64,000 nt of DNA, from the NCBI GenBank assembly GCA_964445105.1, contig CAYUJS010000004.1, positions 13,251 through 77,250 on the forward strand, in the 5' to 3' direction. Positions within the stretch are counted from its first letter, which is position 1. Each line of letters begins with the position of its first letter. Positions 26,130 through 35,141 of this stretch are shown here, piece by piece. The notes below the pieces were generated by a model, which worked only from the letters and a program-made list of their open reading frames with translations, searched no databases and was not told the origin of the DNA. The stretch comes from CAWBNS01 sp964445105 (GTDB taxonomy: Bacteria; Chlamydiota; Chlamydiia; Chlamydiales; JAJFMA01). The translations under genes were made by a program, and so were the position numbers.

Positions 26130-27359
26130 ATGAAGCTATGGGTTAAGATACTTTTAGCAGTGCTTTTGGGTGTGATTGTGGGCGCAATCGCGGGTCCTAG
26201 CGCGCAGCTGCTTAAGCCGATTGGTACCGTTTTTTTACGCTCCGTCCAGATGGTCATCGTTCCGTTAGTCATTTCTTCGATGGTCGCGGGCGTCACTGGC
26301 ATCCACGACCCCAAGAAATTGGGCCGCGTCGGACTGACGACTTTAGTGCTGTATGTTGGCTCCACTATTGTCGCAATTTCTTTGGGGATTGGTATTGCAG
26401 TGTTGATGGGGCCTGGCCGCGGGATGCATCTTGATGCGGCGTTTACTGTGTCGGATCTTACCTCCCCGGGCATTGGCGATCTTATCCTCGGGCTTTTCCC
26501 AAGCAATCCCTTTGAAGCTTTGGCCACTGGCAATATCTTACAGATCATCGTCTTTGCGATTTTTTTAGGTATAGCTATCAACCTCGCTGGCGCGCGCGCA
26601 CGGCCCGTCAGCGAATTTATGGAAGCACTTGCCGAGGTGATGTATCGGTTGACTTCCCTTATCATGGAATTTTCTCCCATAGGCGTGTTTGCTATCATGG
26701 CCTCTGTAACGGGTGAATTTGGCTTAGTCGTGTTGACGCAGCTCTTTTGGTTCCTACTCATCTACGTTTTAGCCTGTGGCATTCACTTTTGCGTGGTTTT
26801 TGTCGGCTTGATCCGCGCTCATGGGCTGAAGATGAGGCCCTTTCTACAGGGTATGAGCGAGGCCCTCGTAATGGCGTTTTCTACTTGCAGTAGCTCTGCT
26901 ACGCTTCCCGTTGCTTTAAACTGCCTACAGGCGAATTTGGGCGTGTCAAAAAATATCGCAAGCTTTGTGATGCCCTTAGGCATCAGCATTAATATGAATG
27001 GTGCCGCTATTTTCCAAGGCATGGCCGCGATTTTTGCAGCGCAGGCATTTAACATCGATTTAAGTTGGCAGCAGCTCTTGACGATCGTCATTACCGCCGT
27101 GGTGTCTGCTATAGGGGCCGCGGGTGTGCCCGGCAGCGGCTTCATCATGCTCTCTTTGGTTTTTAACTCTGCTGGGCTTCCACTAGAGGCTTTAGGATTG
27201 CTTTTTGGCATCGATCGAGTGCGGGAGATGTTCTCCACTGTCTTAAATATCACGGGTGATGCTGTTTGTGCAGTCGTGGTGGCCAAGCGCGAAGGTGCGC
27301 TTGACGAAAATCAGTATAATCACCACGAGCTTTTTGAGCTCGAAGGCTCTGAGGCGTAA
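26130..27359 (+). CDS. Dicarboxylate/amino acid:cation symporter (GltP/GltT type)
   Basis: A 409-residue Na+- or H+-coupled importer of glutamate, aspartate or C4-dicarboxylates (DAACS family). The re-entrant loop motif FSTCSSSATLP and the MPLGISINMNGAA motif of TM7, both diagnostic, are present. I choose the ATG at 26130; a GTG at 26127 is directly in front. It lies 44 bases after lpxK in the same direction. Confidence 0.92.
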   Translation: MKLWVKILLAVLLGVIVGAIAGPSAQLLKPIGTVFLRSVQMVIVPLVISSMVAGVTGIHDPKKLGRVGLTTLVLYVGSTIVAISLGIGIAVLMGPGRGMHLDAAFTVSDLTSPGIGDLILGLFPSNPFEALATGNILQIIVFAIFLGIAINLAGARARPVSEFMEALAEVMYRLTSLIMEFSPIGVFAIMASVTGEFGLVVLTQLFWFLLIYVLACGIHFCVVFVGLIRAHGLKMRPFLQGMSEALVMAFSTCSSSATLPVALNCLQANLGVSKNIASFVMPLGISINMNGAAIFQGMAAIFAAQAFNIDLSWQQLLTIVITAVVSAIGAAGVPGSGFIMLSLVFNSAGLPLEALGLLFGIDRVREMFSTVLNITGDAVCAVVVAKREGALDENQYNHHELFELEGSEA

Positions 27360-27366
27360 GCGCAAG

Positions 27367-27478
27367 ATAGCAGTTTCCTCTAAATAAACAAGCTGACTGG
27401 CTCTGTGATCATCCAGCCTCATTTTGCTCCTTACCTGTTGTTAGTACTCCTAAGCGCATTTTTTAGCGGGAATCGCTG
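27367..27478. repeat. Palindromic intergenic repeat, copy 3
   Basis: Left end AGCAGTTTCCTCTAAATAAA and right end ATTTTTTAGCGGGAATCGCT, with interior GCTGACTGGCTCTG and AGCCTCATTTTGCTCC. Just downstream of the symporter gene. Confidence 0.75.
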
Positions 27479-27557
27479 AGCTCAAGACAGTGTTTAATAA
27501 AAAATCGACACTTTTTTTCTTTGGCTACTTTCTGAATTGTGCTTTAAAGAGGAGAAT

Positions 27558-29357
27558 ATGAGAACGCTAATGCAATCTTTAGCTCTAATGACCCTGGTAG
27601 CCTTTACCACGGCCTTCGCCGGCAAGGTGACTATTGCCACTAAAGGCGAGGCTGTCGTGCCGACCGGCAACGTGGTTTTTGCCAGCACCTACCAGCAGTG
27701 GATTGACCCTGCTAACAATTTTGTTAAGTACATCGATCAGTATGATCAGGCGCGCGTGGTCTTTATCGGCTCTGAAGCGTACAGCGTAGATGGCGATGGC
27801 AAGGTACCTACCGTGTCTGAAGGGATGGGATACGGGCTTCTTCTCTCTTATGCGAACGACGACCAGCTCTTATTTGATAAGTTTTTGCGTTACGTCATTG
27901 CTACAGCCAATAACTACGGCTGCGGACTCTTTGACGCTCGACAACGTTGCTGCTTAGCCACATCTCCCTTTCTCATGCCCTGGCTAGTCAACGAGCAAGG
28001 CAAACCTTTCTGGTACCAATCCTCACCTAGTCTTTCAAACAGAGCCTTAGCGGACGCAGAGGCTACTTATACTTCAGGGTCAGCCAGCGATGCTGATTTT
28101 CAAATCGCTTGGGCCGTTCATCTGGCCGCGGAGAAAGTAAAAGCTAACAGCTGGCAGAATTCCTCTTTTACCACTTCCTCGGGTACCTTTAACTATGCAG
28201 AGCTATTCGAAGCGATAGGGAAAGCGATTCGCTTGAGTGACGTCGACCTAGACACCTTAAGGTACGCGCCAGGCAACCAGTGGGGCACAGCAGGCACAGC
28301 ATTTTGCTACCCTGGCTATTTTACTCCGCAGGCCTTCGACGCGCTTGCGCAACTGCCCCCTTTGGATGTCAGTAGCGAATGCCCGGTCAACCCGCCCGTC
28401 CAGACGCCTGCTAATTCACTGCTGTTAATTTATAAAAATAATGTTACCAAGACTGTCTCGATTGACTACATGGGGGGCGCAGGTACGATTGCGCCAGACC
28501 AAAATTTTGTGCCCAAACCTGACTCCTCGACCGGTTTTACCGTAGAGGCCATCGCCACCGCCTCGGCCACCTCGACCTCGTCCAATCAGTATTATAATAA
28601 TTTGACCTTTCAAGCGACCTTTTATGGAGAGCTCGGCCAAGCTCTTTATGTAGCCAACTATTTCTTTGAATACAACACTTTCAACGGTGTGCTGAAATGG
28701 GTCGTTACCGATCGCGGTTCTTCTCCTGAAGCGAAGGTCTGCCTCATCAATAACGTTGCCCACGTGTTCCTAACGGAACCGGACATTGAGAAAGTAAATT
28801 TTGGGTGGGCGGCCGTCAAAACAAATACCTTGCTTACCGTACAGACCTTCCAGGAGACGTACCATACAGGCTTATTTCCGAACACCCTCTTCTACGGCGG
28901 AGAGTACCCATATAATCCCTGGAACCGTAGTTTTGCTTACGACGCTGTGCGCTTCCCTCTTTGGGCCGCTAGCTACGCCTACACAACCAACCCTAAGGAC
29001 TCCACTAGCGCCCTACAGCGCTCTATGCTGAGCGCACTGGTCGGGCCAAAAGGCGTGGCGCCCTTTATCCAGCCCGTGCCGCTTGGCAAGAGCATGCCCA
29101 CCGAGGGAATAGAGGTTTTCACTGACCAGCCGGTGGGCAACTATTCAACTGCCGCCCCTTCATTGAATGGCCCCATCGCTATGACAGCCCTACTTTCGGG
29201 CAATCAAGCACTGTATGATTCGCTGATCGGGCCGCTGACTAGTTACCAGATCACGCAACGTCAGCCGCAGCCCAGCGATCCCGCCGGCGATAGCGGTCCC
29301 TATTTTGACGCAGCCATCTTGCTACTCGTGGAGGCTTTGATCAATCAGAAGATGTAG
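27558..29357 (+). CDS. Exported glycoside hydrolase family 8 enzyme
   Basis: I start at the ATG at 27558, which follows AAAGAGGAGA and begins a clear signal peptide (MRTLMQSLALMTLVAFTTAF). The 599-residue protein has the GH8 signature TVSEGMGYGLLL with acid Glu88, the SASDADFQIAWAV motif (Asp178, Asp180) and a C-terminal FAYDAVRFPLW that supplies the base Asp462. These match the catalytic set of cellulase CelA/BcsZ-type enzymes, which cut beta-1,4-glucans, xylans or chitosan. A middle stretch (about 250-390) with TSTSSNQYY is longer than usual for the family. Target: amoeba wall or a self-made glucan; not decided by the sequence. Confidence 0.87.
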   Translation: MRTLMQSLALMTLVAFTTAFAGKVTIATKGEAVVPTGNVVFASTYQQWIDPANNFVKYIDQYDQARVVFIGSEAYSVDGDGKVPTVSEGMGYGLLLSYANDDQLLFDKFLRYVIATANNYGCGLFDARQRCCLATSPFLMPWLVNEQGKPFWYQSSPSLSNRALADAEATYTSGSASDADFQIAWAVHLAAEKVKANSWQNSSFTTSSGTFNYAELFEAIGKAIRLSDVDLDTLRYAPGNQWGTAGTAFCYPGYFTPQAFDALAQLPPLDVSSECPVNPPVQTPANSLLLIYKNNVTKTVSIDYMGGAGTIAPDQNFVPKPDSSTGFTVEAIATASATSTSSNQYYNNLTFQATFYGELGQALYVANYFFEYNTFNGVLKWVVTDRGSSPEAKVCLINNVAHVFLTEPDIEKVNFGWAAVKTNTLLTVQTFQETYHTGLFPNTLFYGGEYPYNPWNRSFAYDAVRFPLWAASYAYTTNPKDSTSALQRSMLSALVGPKGVAPFIQPVPLGKSMPTEGIEVFTDQPVGNYSTAAPSLNGPIAMTALLSGNQALYDSLIGPLTSYQITQRQPQPSDPAGDSGPYFDAAILLLVEALINQKM

Positions 29358-29359
29358 GC

Positions 29360-29800
29360 TCATATGGCGGCTTTTTTCCAAAGATGGCCTTGGATAATGC
29401 TGCGGTACTCTTCCGAAGAACAAAATTCGGCGTGTAGTGAATATTGCTGTGCGCCGGCGATTCTGTACATTTCGAAGCCTTGAAAATCTGCGTGTCTGAG
29501 AAACTCCCAGCCGATCTGTACCTCGTCGTAAATGCCTTTGCCAGTCGCAGTGCCGATCAGATCGTTCTGTAGCTCGACGGTAAAATTTGTGGGCGTAATG
29601 TCGGAAAATAGAAAGTGATTCACGATTTTATCGCCGACGCCGCGCAGCTCTACCTGCTGGATCGCCCGAATCTGGCCATTGGTTTTTTCGTTGACCTCCC
29701 ATTTGCTGGCAAAGTGGAGGGCCTCGGGCGAGGCAGTGAAGGTGATCGTTCCCTCGCCTAGCCAAACCCCGGGCTGTAGAAGAAATGGATGTGACATCAA
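29360..29800 (-). CDS. Conserved hypothetical, likely beta-rich
   Basis: A 146-residue soluble protein with alternating hydrophobic and polar beta-type strands (LGEGTITFTAS, KWEVNEKTNG, FTVELQNDL) reminiscent of small lipocalin/FABP-like barrels, but I do not recognise the family. Its ATG overlaps the rodA stop by four bases, so it is the last gene of a glycosyltransferase-rodA-unknown operon. It is convergent with the GH8 gene. Confidence 0.65.
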   Translation of the reverse strand: MMSHPFLLQPGVWLGEGTITFTASPEALHFASKWEVNEKTNGQIRAIQQVELRGVGDKIVNHFLFSDITPTNFTVELQNDLIGTATGKGIYDEVQIGWEFLRHADFQGFEMYRIAGAQQYSLHAEFCSSEEYRSIIQGHLWKKAAI

Positions 29801-30921
29801 AACATGAACCTCCGACTATAAACGCTTTGTACTATACCCAAAGCGAGCATGGTCGCCAAGAGAGATGATCCGCCGTAAGAGATTAAAATCAGCGGGACGC
29901 CGGTAATGGGCAAGAAACCAGTCATCATGCCCACGTTAATCAATATGTGTACGGCTAAGTAAACGGTAATCCCCGCGACCAGCAGCCTACCGAACGCATC
30001 CTTTGCGATGGCGGTTGCTTGGAAGCAAAAATAGATTAAGGCATAAAACAGAGCCAGAAGGATAGTCAAGCCCAGCAGACCGAACTCTTCGCCAAAGGTG
30101 GCGAATACGGAGTCAGTAGCTGCGGTGGGCAGCCAGCCGCCGCGGATATACTCCCCCTGGTGCCAGCCGGTGCCGGTCACGCCACCTAGCGCGATGGCTG
30201 TCGCGGCTGCGCGATGGTGATGGTCGTCCGGCTTCAGCCGCTCATACTGATAGCTGCGCATCACCATCGTCATGACGGGTCGCGCCTCTTCGTGCGGGAT
30301 AATCTCCAGCAAAAAACAGGAGACGAGCAGTAGCAGTAGCCCCCCGGCCCAAGCGCCGAGCCGGACAATTGTGGGATTGATATCGCCTATGTAAAAAATC
30401 ACCAGGGCAATGGGCGGGATGACCAAAGCTGTACCCAGGTCGGGCTGCTTGAGAATAAGCAGAAAGGGGACCCCAGCGATTAAAGCGGCTTGTAAGCTTG
30501 TACGCCAGCTCCAAGAGGTGGCGCGACAGCGCTCCAAAAACCAGCTGAGGGCCAGCACTACCACCAACTTGGCGGCTTCAGAGGGCTGAATACTGAATCC
30601 CAAAAGGGGCACTTTATACCAGCGGTGTACGTTTTGAATGGCAGGGCTAAAAAACACGCCGACTAGGGCCAGTAGCGTCAAACCGTACAGGAGCCAGGTC
30701 CATTCGCGAAGCTTATGGTAGTCGAGACCCGCGGCAATAAAAAACGTCAGCCAGCCCAGCCCAAACCATTGGAGCTGCGAGGTCGCCAGCGGAGTGAGCG
30801 CGCTGCTTTCAGTACCCTCCTGAGAGGCGGACGAGACGGCTAATAGGCTTATGGCCATAAGAGCCAAGATGACAGGAATGACGCGCAGGTCCATGCGAGA
30901 GAGGTAGCGATAGCTCCACAT
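29797..30921 (-). CDS. rodA: Rod-shape peptidoglycan glycosyltransferase RodA (SEDS family)
   Basis: Polymerises lipid II with a class B PBP. The 374-residue protein has about ten membrane helices and SEDS motifs: HRWYKVPLLGFSIQPSEAAK, the catalytic-loop segment with LLILKQPDLGTA, and the C-terminal NVGMMTGFLPITGVPLILIS. In Chlamydiae SEDS proteins serve septal or division-linked peptidoglycan. Five bases separate it from the upstream glycosyltransferase, so they share an operon. Confidence 0.94.
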   Translation of the reverse strand: MWSYRYLSRMDLRVIPVILALMAISLLAVSSASQEGTESSALTPLATSQLQWFGLGWLTFFIAAGLDYHKLREWTWLLYGLTLLALVGVFFSPAIQNVHRWYKVPLLGFSIQPSEAAKLVVVLALSWFLERCRATSWSWRTSLQAALIAGVPFLLILKQPDLGTALVIPPIALVIFYIGDINPTIVRLGAWAGGLLLLLVSCFLLEIIPHEEARPVMTMVMRSYQYERLKPDDHHHRAAATAIALGGVTGTGWHQGEYIRGGWLPTAATDSVFATFGEEFGLLGLTILLALFYALIYFCFQATAIAKDAFGRLLVAGITVYLAVHILINVGMMTGFLPITGVPLILISYGGSSLLATMLALGIVQSVYSRRFMF

Positions 30922-30926
30922 AGTGC

Positions 30927-32060
30927 TCAGGTCCGAAAAAGGCTTTGTAGGAATTGATGATAGCGTTCAGACCGTTTATCAAAGGAGTACTGGGCGGCTA
31001 TACTTTGCATGCGCCCTAAACGCGCCGAAGCCACAGGCTCGGCCACTGCCTGACGGATCGCCCGCGCAAATTGCGCAGGGTCGGTCGATGCAAGGAAGAT
31101 GGTATCTTCGCCTGAAATCGATCTGACGGAGGGATAGTCCACCGCTACCACTGGGATAGGCGTAGCCATGTACTCGAACAGCTTCATCGGAGAGGTGAGG
31201 TAACGGGATTCAACATTATCTCCCAGCGGCAGCAAGAGCGCCGACGAGCCTGAAAACGCCTCGGATATTAGCTTTTCACGAGCTAAAAATCCGAGATTTT
31301 CTACCCTCCCCTGTAGCCCATAGAGGGAAATTAGGCCTTCGATATAGCTCCGGCTCGGCTCGTCGTCTTTCCCGCCCGCTATGCGCAACACGAAGCGACG
31401 GTCTAAATGGGTCAGTGCCTGAAAAAGTAGAGGAAGATTCTTCCATCTCGTGAACTGCCCCGCATAGGTAACCACTAGCCGGTGCGGGTCGCTGCCTCTG
31501 CGCGCGCTGCTAAAGCGCGCCGGATCTACGCCGTTGGGTAAGACGACTGTGCGGGGGTGGGAGATGGCTTCGCGCGTAGACAATTCTTGCTGACTTTGGT
31601 TGGTGAGGAGCAGGCCATCTATGCGCTTTAGTAGCTCTGTGTAGTTGGCTTTTTCTTTTCTTGCTTGGGCAGGGTCTTTTTTTAGCAGATAGGGCAGTGC
31701 GTCCTCATGCCGCTCAAGGACAAAACGGACATCGCCCAACAGAGGCTTAAACCACAGCACCTCGCGCATTTTGTTATAGTTGCGTGAAACAATCACTTTA
31801 GGCCCTCGGTCGCATAGGATACGCCCTAGCATGCACCAGCGCAACAGATCGCGCGCCCATTTAAAACTTTCCTCTCCGACAAGTAGGTGTGCGTGTGGAA
31901 TGTCTTGCCGCACTTTTTTGAAAGCTGCCTCATTGTCGTAGGTCCCAAACAAATTCACTTGGTAGCCATACTGTTGTAAGAGGCGGTAGTCTTGGACTAC
32001 CTGAATGGTTTGCGCGGATCGGTAGTCGAAGCGAAGTGGAAAATAATAGTAAATTTGCAT
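30927..32060 (-). CDS. Glycosyltransferase family 4-type enzyme
   Basis: I start at the ATG at 32060 (MQIYYYFPLRFD), giving 377 residues; the frame runs on to 32207, but that extension overlaps the divergent birA gene. The C-terminal Rossmann half has VLPNGVDPARF, YAGQFTRWKNLPLL and the donor-binding SPMKLFEYMATPIPVV with its Glu, typical of GT4. Substrate unknown: linkage to rodA suggests envelope glycan, and LPS or teichoic-like polymer is possible. Confidence 0.83.
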   Translation of the reverse strand: MQIYYYFPLRFDYRSAQTIQVVQDYRLLQQYGYQVNLFGTYDNEAAFKKVRQDIPHAHLLVGEESFKWARDLLRWCMLGRILCDRGPKVIVSRNYNKMREVLWFKPLLGDVRFVLERHEDALPYLLKKDPAQARKEKANYTELLKRIDGLLLTNQSQQELSTREAISHPRTVVLPNGVDPARFSSARRGSDPHRLVVTYAGQFTRWKNLPLLFQALTHLDRRFVLRIAGGKDDEPSRSYIEGLISLYGLQGRVENLGFLAREKLISEAFSGSSALLLPLGDNVESRYLTSPMKLFEYMATPIPVVAVDYPSVRSISGEDTIFLASTDPAQFARAIRQAVAEPVASARLGRMQSIAAQYSFDKRSERYHQFLQSLFRT

Positions 32061-32115
32061 AGGGTGATTGTAGCGCGAATGGTCTTGCAACGCACGCAAA
32101 ATTGGATGTAACGGA

Positions 32116-32823
32116 ATGGAACTGGATCGGTTTGTTTTTGAAGTAATTGACTCGACGAATAGTTGGGCCAAGGCGAATGTGGACAAATTCCACCTACAAC
32201 ATCTCACCGTGATCTCTGCGGACAGTCAGACAGGCGGCTATGGGCGACACGGCCGCAATTGGGTTTCGCCTTCAGGCAAAAACCTTTACCTTTCCTTCTG
32301 CTTTCGCCACGCTGGGCAGACTAGTGGCTTGACGGCCGTCGCGGCATTAGGTGTGGCACAAGCGTTGGAGCTGTTAGGGCTGGCGCCTTGTCTTAAATGG
32401 CCTAACGATCTGTTTTTGTCTAAAAAAAAGGTTTGCGGCATTCTCTGTGAGGTGAAAGATGGATGGGCGATCGTCGGTATTGGTCTGAATGTCAACATGA
32501 CCGCCCAGGAACTCGTTCAGGTCGGTCAGCCGGCTACCTCGCTGCTCCTAGAGACCTCTCAGCCCCAAAACATCAAACAGATCCAAGAATTGATTGAAGG
32601 TACCCTTTCAGTCGATATCGTTACTTATCTTCTGCAAGGGTTAGAGCCGTTTTATGCCGCCTACAGGCAGCGCCTCATGCATAAGCTAGGCGATGCAATC
32701 CAAATTGACGATGGCCAGCTTGTCTGGCGGGGCACATTTCATAAAATCAATATAGATGGCTCCTTGAGCTTGATCGTCGACGAAAATCGAGCTAAATCTT
32801 TCTACGCCGGCGATATGGCTTAA
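32116..32823 (+). CDS. birA: Biotin--[acetyl-CoA-carboxylase] ligase
   Basis: Attaches biotin to the carrier domain of acetyl-CoA carboxylase. The 235-residue single-domain form lacks the DNA-binding N-terminus of E. coli BirA, so it is not a repressor. GGYGRHGRNW is the biotinyl-AMP loop and LKWPNDLFLSKKKVCGILCE carries the catalytic Lys. birA lies close to rodA in Chlamydia too. It is divergent from the glycosyltransferase. Confidence 0.93.
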   Translation: MELDRFVFEVIDSTNSWAKANVDKFHLQHLTVISADSQTGGYGRHGRNWVSPSGKNLYLSFCFRHAGQTSGLTAVAALGVAQALELLGLAPCLKWPNDLFLSKKKVCGILCEVKDGWAIVGIGLNVNMTAQELVQVGQPATSLLLETSQPQNIKQIQELIEGTLSVDIVTYLLQGLEPFYAAYRQRLMHKLGDAIQIDDGQLVWRGTFHKINIDGSLSLIVDENRAKSFYAGDMA

Positions 32824-33401
32824 GTCTGCGATGAGGCGGGGGCTGGGCTATCTTTAGCCTTGCATAATTCGCCATGTCCTAAAAGTGACATTTTTCGTCA
32901 CCTTTAGGACGTGGAATAGCATCAACCTCCACAAAAAAACCGGCTCAGTGAGGGCAAGACGGGCGCTGCACAAGCGCATTATGAGGAGCGGCAGTGCCAA
33001 AAAGGCTCCCGGTTCTTGTTGGTGCCTTTCCTTTTAGAAAGTAGCGCCAAAGCTTCTTTGTGACAGGCGGACCTTAAAAGCCTCGATTTGTCAAACCCGC
33101 TTTCAGATGTTTAGTCGATATTACCTCTTGCCTGTGCCTGCTTAAGCGCGCAGCCTCCAAAGTGGCTTCTAATCGCCGCGCAGGATCTAACGAAGCGTTT
33201 AGGTGGCGAAATCTGACACCTAAGAGCATTTTTAATCACCTCTATGTTCTGACCAGGCTTTTTGGTCCATGCAAAGCAGAGGCATCGTTGCAAAATGCGT
33301 AAAAGAGGCTGTGAATTGGACGTCAAGGTGCTCGCAATCGGGGGCCGACTCCGTACCTCTAGGCAGAGCTAAGCTTTTCAACTAAGGCCGCCAGCCCGCG
33401 C
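32824..33401. other. Gene-free gap with a long hairpin
   Basis: About 580 bases with no supported gene. A hairpin at 32873-32914 has near-perfect arms (GTCCTAAAAGTGAC / GTCACCTTTAGGAC) but no T run. A 71-codon minus-strand frame at 33111-33326 matches nothing I know. Confidence 0.45.
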
Positions 33402-33498
33402 CCAGCAGTTCCCGCTAAAAAAAGGAAGCCGACTGGCTCCGGGGGGCATCAGCCTCATCTTGCCTCCCATCCCTAGCTTCGGCTATGCATTCAACGAG
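33402..33498. repeat. Palindromic intergenic repeat, copy 4 (left half only)
   Basis: CCAGCAGTTCCCGCTAAAAA begins the copy, and GCCGACTGGCTCC, AGCCTCATCTTGCCTCC and GCTATGCATTCAACGAGAC follow the family order. The right half and its inverted end are missing, and the AbiEii remnant begins where they would be. Confidence 0.65.
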
Positions 33499-33898
33499 AC
33501 ACTTTCAAGTATTGCCGACAAGAAAAGAGGTCTTTGAAGTGCAGTCTGAGTGGTTTAACGGCTCTACAGCGGTGATCACCTATGAAATTGATGAGTTTAT
33601 GGCAACTAAGCTGCGCGCCCTCTAGCAGCGCCGGAAGAGACGAGATTTGTTTGGCCTGTGGTATGTGGCCGAGCGAGGGTTGATCAACATAAATAGAGTG
33701 GTTGATATCTTTACTCACCATTGCGCCCATGACGGCCTCAAAATATCCAGGGAAGAGTTCCTAAAAAATCTCGAGCTCAAAAAGGCGAATCCCTATTTCC
33801 AATTCGATATGAGCGTTTTGCTGCCGCCTGAATTAAATTGGGATTTTGAGGAAGCTTACCAGTATATAATCGAAAAAATTATCAGCAAATTTCCATGA
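33485..33898 (+). pseudogene. AbiEii-family nucleotidyltransferase remnant with an in-frame amber codon
   Basis: One continuous frame reads FEVQSEWFNGSTAVITY, EFMATKLRAL, then TAG at 33623-33625, then QRRKRRDLFGLWYVAERGL and a C-terminal tail with SREEFLKNLELKK. This is the C-terminal two-thirds of an AbiEii/AbiGii nucleotidyltransferase, the toxin of AbiE-type abortive infection systems, where LGTKLRALYQRRKGRDLFDL is typical (a Tyr codon where this has the stop). The N-terminal catalytic GS...D.D part is gone, and no AbiEi antitoxin is seen. The gene is dead unless the amber codon is read. Confidence 0.8.
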
Positions 33899-33948
33899 AG
33901 GCGACCTATTATTGCAAAATACGGGGCGGACTTTAACCGAAAATAAAG

Positions 33949-34038
33949 TGGCGGAGGAGGTGGGATTCGAACCCACGGTACAGTTTCCCGTACACACGCT
34001 TTCCAAGCGGGCTCCTTCAGCCACTCAGACACTCCTCC
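33949..34038 (-). tRNA. tRNA-Ser(GGA)
   Basis: The reverse strand folds as a 90-base serine tRNA: acceptor GGAGGAG pairs with CTCCTCC, the anticodon is GGA in CTTGGAAAGCG, a long variable arm is present, the T loop is GGTTCGAATCC, discriminator G, and CCA is encoded. It reads UCC and UCU. Confidence 0.97.
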
Positions 34039-34096
34039 GCAGAGAGAAAACAGGATAGCTCATTTGGACATTCTTGTGAAGAGTAAGCTAAGCGCT

Positions 34097-34432
34097 GGGT
34101 GCAATTCAAACCTGTACTTCAGCGTAGCGGAGAAGATAAGAGGCTTACAGAGCGAGACGCCCCTATCATCTCGAGGGAAAATTTACTTAACCCTTTGATG
34201 GAGAATAGAGAGCGGCTATGAACAAGAATCTGTCCACACAAAATCTTTCCGACAATGAACACTGTTGATCCGAGCGAGGTTGAAGAAGGCGAAAGAGACA
34301 GTGTTGGCGATATGGCACACCTCTGAGTCGTCAGGGAAAAAGAGAATTGGGAAAGGCTTTGGCAAATTGAAGCTACTTGTGAGGTTGTTGGCTTAGCAGC
34401 TTAAGATGAGTACAGGTTTGAATTGCGCCCCT
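34097..34432. mobile_element. IS-like remnant with inverted ends and an 8-bp target duplication
   Basis: Left end GGGTGCAATTCAAACCTGTA and right end TACAGGTTTGAATTGCGCCC are inverted repeats with one mismatch. The direct repeat TAAGCGCT flanks it at 34089-34096 and 34433-34440. About 336 bases inside encode no intact transposase; a minus-strand frame of roughly 50 codons (about 34210-34370) may be a fragment. The IS family is not recognised. Confidence 0.7.
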
Positions 34433-34454
34433 TAAGCGCTGGTTCGGCGCGCTA

Positions 34455-34994
34455 TTAAGTGACTAACAGACTACTGGGCTGAGTGGGCAGGGCAGGATAA
34501 GGAGGGTATAGAGCATCCAAGGAAAACCTAGCCCCCCTTCCAAATATCCAAAGGGCTGCGATCATCGAAGCCGAAGAAAAGATCAACACCGTGGTACTGG
34601 CTCGCATGTCTGACAGGCGGTCGAGAACCTGGTTCGTTTTTTCTAGCGTTTCTCCAATCAAGTTCTGCGGAATCTGCTCAGGTGGCAGGACGTATTTTAA
34701 ACCACTGCCTATCAGGATCACCACGAAAGCGAATGCACGGGTACTTTGCTCTAGCAGCAGAGCGTAGCTGAAGAACAGGCCTCCTGCAATCCCTGCTATA
34801 ACCGAGGCGGTGAACGCAGTCTCCCACAAAGACTGGCGTAGCAGTGCCACTTGCTCGATTCGTTTGCCGACGCAGTTGGGCAGGCGAGCAACGGCGTATT
34901 GGCGCCATCGCTGTGGGATTTGGTTTGCTGCAATAGCCGTCATGCCCAACGCCCCTATTCCCGCAGAACAAAGATTGACCGGATCGTGTGCCAT
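34455..34994 (-). CDS. Hypothetical membrane protein
   Basis: A 179-residue protein with hydrophobic segments near 60-80 and 85-105 and another near 133-152, and a proline-rich C-terminus. No family recognised. It is divergent from the metal-uptake operon and shares its upstream region, which contains a palindrome, so it could be co-regulated. Short length and lack of recognisable motifs leave doubt that it is essential. Confidence 0.55.
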   Translation of the reverse strand: MAHDPVNLCSAGIGALGMTAIAANQIPQRWRQYAVARLPNCVGKRIEQVALLRQSLWETAFTASVIAGIAGGLFFSYALLLEQSTRAFAFVVILIGSGLKYVLPPEQIPQNLIGETLEKTNQVLDRLSDMRASTTVLIFSSASMIAALWIFGRGARFSLDALYPPYPALPTQPSSLLVT

Positions 34995-35012
34995 AGTTGA
35001 CTGGGTTAAGGA

Positions 35013-35034
35013 TTAATTATTGGAGTATAATTAA
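35013..35034. promoter_or_regulatory. Palindromic operator candidate over a -10 box, upstream of the metal importer
   Basis: Perfect 8-base arms TTAATTAT / ATAATTAA with a 6-base spacer lie between divergent genes. The plus-strand hexamer TATAAT at 35026-35031 falls inside it, so binding would block the importer promoter. Fur/Zur-type sites are AT-rich palindromes of this size, but the regulator is not identified. Confidence 0.4.
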
Positions 35035-35141
35035 AGGCTGTATATTTGGCGAGGTCCGGTCCATGCTTATTCGGCTCCTTCCCTTGAGGAAAATAGCCTT
35101 TTGGCCCATACTCGATCCATTGCAACCCTGGCGGATCAAAA

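Noticed and set aside
26105..26761. 218-codon minus-strand frame over the symporter gene
   Set aside because: It lies wholly opposite a well-supported gene and its Ile/Pro/Thr-rich product is what antisense of membrane codons gives.
32061..32207. N-terminal extension of the glycosyltransferase
   Set aside because: It would overlap the first 90 bases of birA, and the family start is at 32060.
33111..33326. 71-codon minus-strand frame in the gap after birA
   Set aside because: No ribosome site, no recognisable domain; it could be decayed mobile DNA but I cannot support it.
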